From Eilatimonas milleporae (GTDB lineage Bacteria; Pseudomonadota; Alphaproteobacteria; Sphingomonadales; Kordiimonadaceae): DNA of 64,000 bases. Below the pieces are notes generated by a model. That model searched no databases and had not been told where the DNA came from. It saw nothing but the letters and a program-made list of their open reading frames with translations. The number at the start of each line of letters is the position of its first letter. Position 1 is the stretch's first letter. The DNA lies in NCBI RefSeq assembly GCF_003688555.1, contig NZ_REFR01000017.1, positions 96,362 through 160,361 on the forward strand. The letters run 5' to 3'. This document shows, piece after piece, positions 63,700 through 64,000 of this stretch. A program made the position numbers and the translations under genes.

Positions 63700-64000
63700 C
63701 CCCCAGGGCGCGACGGCGCCCCGGCCGGTCAGGCCGCCCTCGCGGAGGCGATTGCGGAGCAATCCGCCGTGAGCGTAAAAATTGGACACAGGAAAGACCT
63801 CTCCACCCCATCTCCCCCAGGGCGTGACCACGCCCCGGCCGGTCAGGCCGTCCTCGCGGAGGCGATTGCGGAGCAATCCGCCGTGAGCGTAAAAATTGGA
63901 CACAGGAAAGACCTCTCCACCCCATCTCCCCCAGGGCGCGACCGCGCCCCGGCCGGCCAGGCCGCCCTCGCGGAGGCGATTGCGCGGCAATCCGCCGTGA
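63700..64000 (+). repeat. Hairpin-repeat array 4 (three copies, last cut by the window end)
   Basis: Copies start at about 63700, 63815 and 63929, a 114-115 bp period including the spacer GGACACAGGAAAGACCTCTC. H1 of the second copy is GGGCGT-GACC-ACGCCC (63820-63835), a C-to-T change in one arm matched by G-to-A in the other. H3 is the GGCGATTGC/GCAATCCGCC form throughout. The same spacer joins copies 1 and 2 of the array at 52.7 kb. Confidence 0.92.

Overview
The window is GC-rich (my impression is the low to mid 60s percent), densely coded DNA from a Gram-negative bacterium, most likely an alphaproteobacterium. The evidence is the ubiB-coaBC-dut order, a membrane-anchored cytochrome c552-type protein, an adrenodoxin-type ferredoxin, isocitrate lyase divergent from a ScfR/RamB-type regulator, a TonB-dependent receptor and a heptose/deoxy-amino-sugar surface polysaccharide locus. 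I cannot name a genus. No rRNA, tRNA, CRISPR array or complete insertion sequence was seen.

Layout. 1-12.9 kb is core metabolism: ubiB (cut by the window edge), coaBC, dut, moeB/thiF and a DsrE-like gene in a tightly overlapping run; then pheA, cytochrome c, NlpC/P60, MarR, leucyl aminopeptidase, ferredoxin, isocitrate lyase and its likely regulator. 13-19 kb holds a soluble chemoreceptor-like protein with six PAS domains, a TonB-dependent receptor and an SDR. 19-31 kb is a surface-polysaccharide region: a two-domain giant glycosyltransferase; hddA, gmhA and an hddC-gmhB fusion for GDP-D-glycero-D-manno-heptose; an fdtA/fdtB-type pair for a 3-amino-3,6-dideoxyhexose; a GT-B-like protein; and an AT-rich FkbM methyltransferase/glycosyltransferase fusion. 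A 56-codon epimerase stub marks an old rearrangement there. 31-51 kb is accessory: an RND efflux pair, a GT1 glycosyltransferase, LysR regulators, an SDR with halohydrin-dehalogenase-like motifs but no catalytic Tyr, a ToxR/CadC-like regulator, an S41 protease, a DUF2855 protein, a cNMP-binding flavoprotein that has lost the CxxC pair, Ogt, an outer-membrane barrel, a membrane protein, a lipoprotein and several short tandem repeats.

51-64 kb is the most unusual part. A cobalamin riboswitch precedes a three-gene overlapping operon: a CobN-family protein with a signal peptide and a C-terminal membrane anchor (so probably periplasmic), a MotA/TolQ/ExbB-type channel, and a DUF2149 protein with ExbD-like topology. 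No AAA+ CobS/CobT or ChlI/ChlD partner is encoded nearby, so the chelatase-like protein may be driven by proton motive force. The same 11-12 kb carries at least 13 full or partial copies of an intergenic hairpin repeat. Its stems change sequence between copies while keeping base pairing, which is covariation. A second dispersed motif, TATACTGTCCCC, lies on both sides of the GST-cob segment.

All functional calls come from reading motifs and family resemblance by eye. No database search was run.
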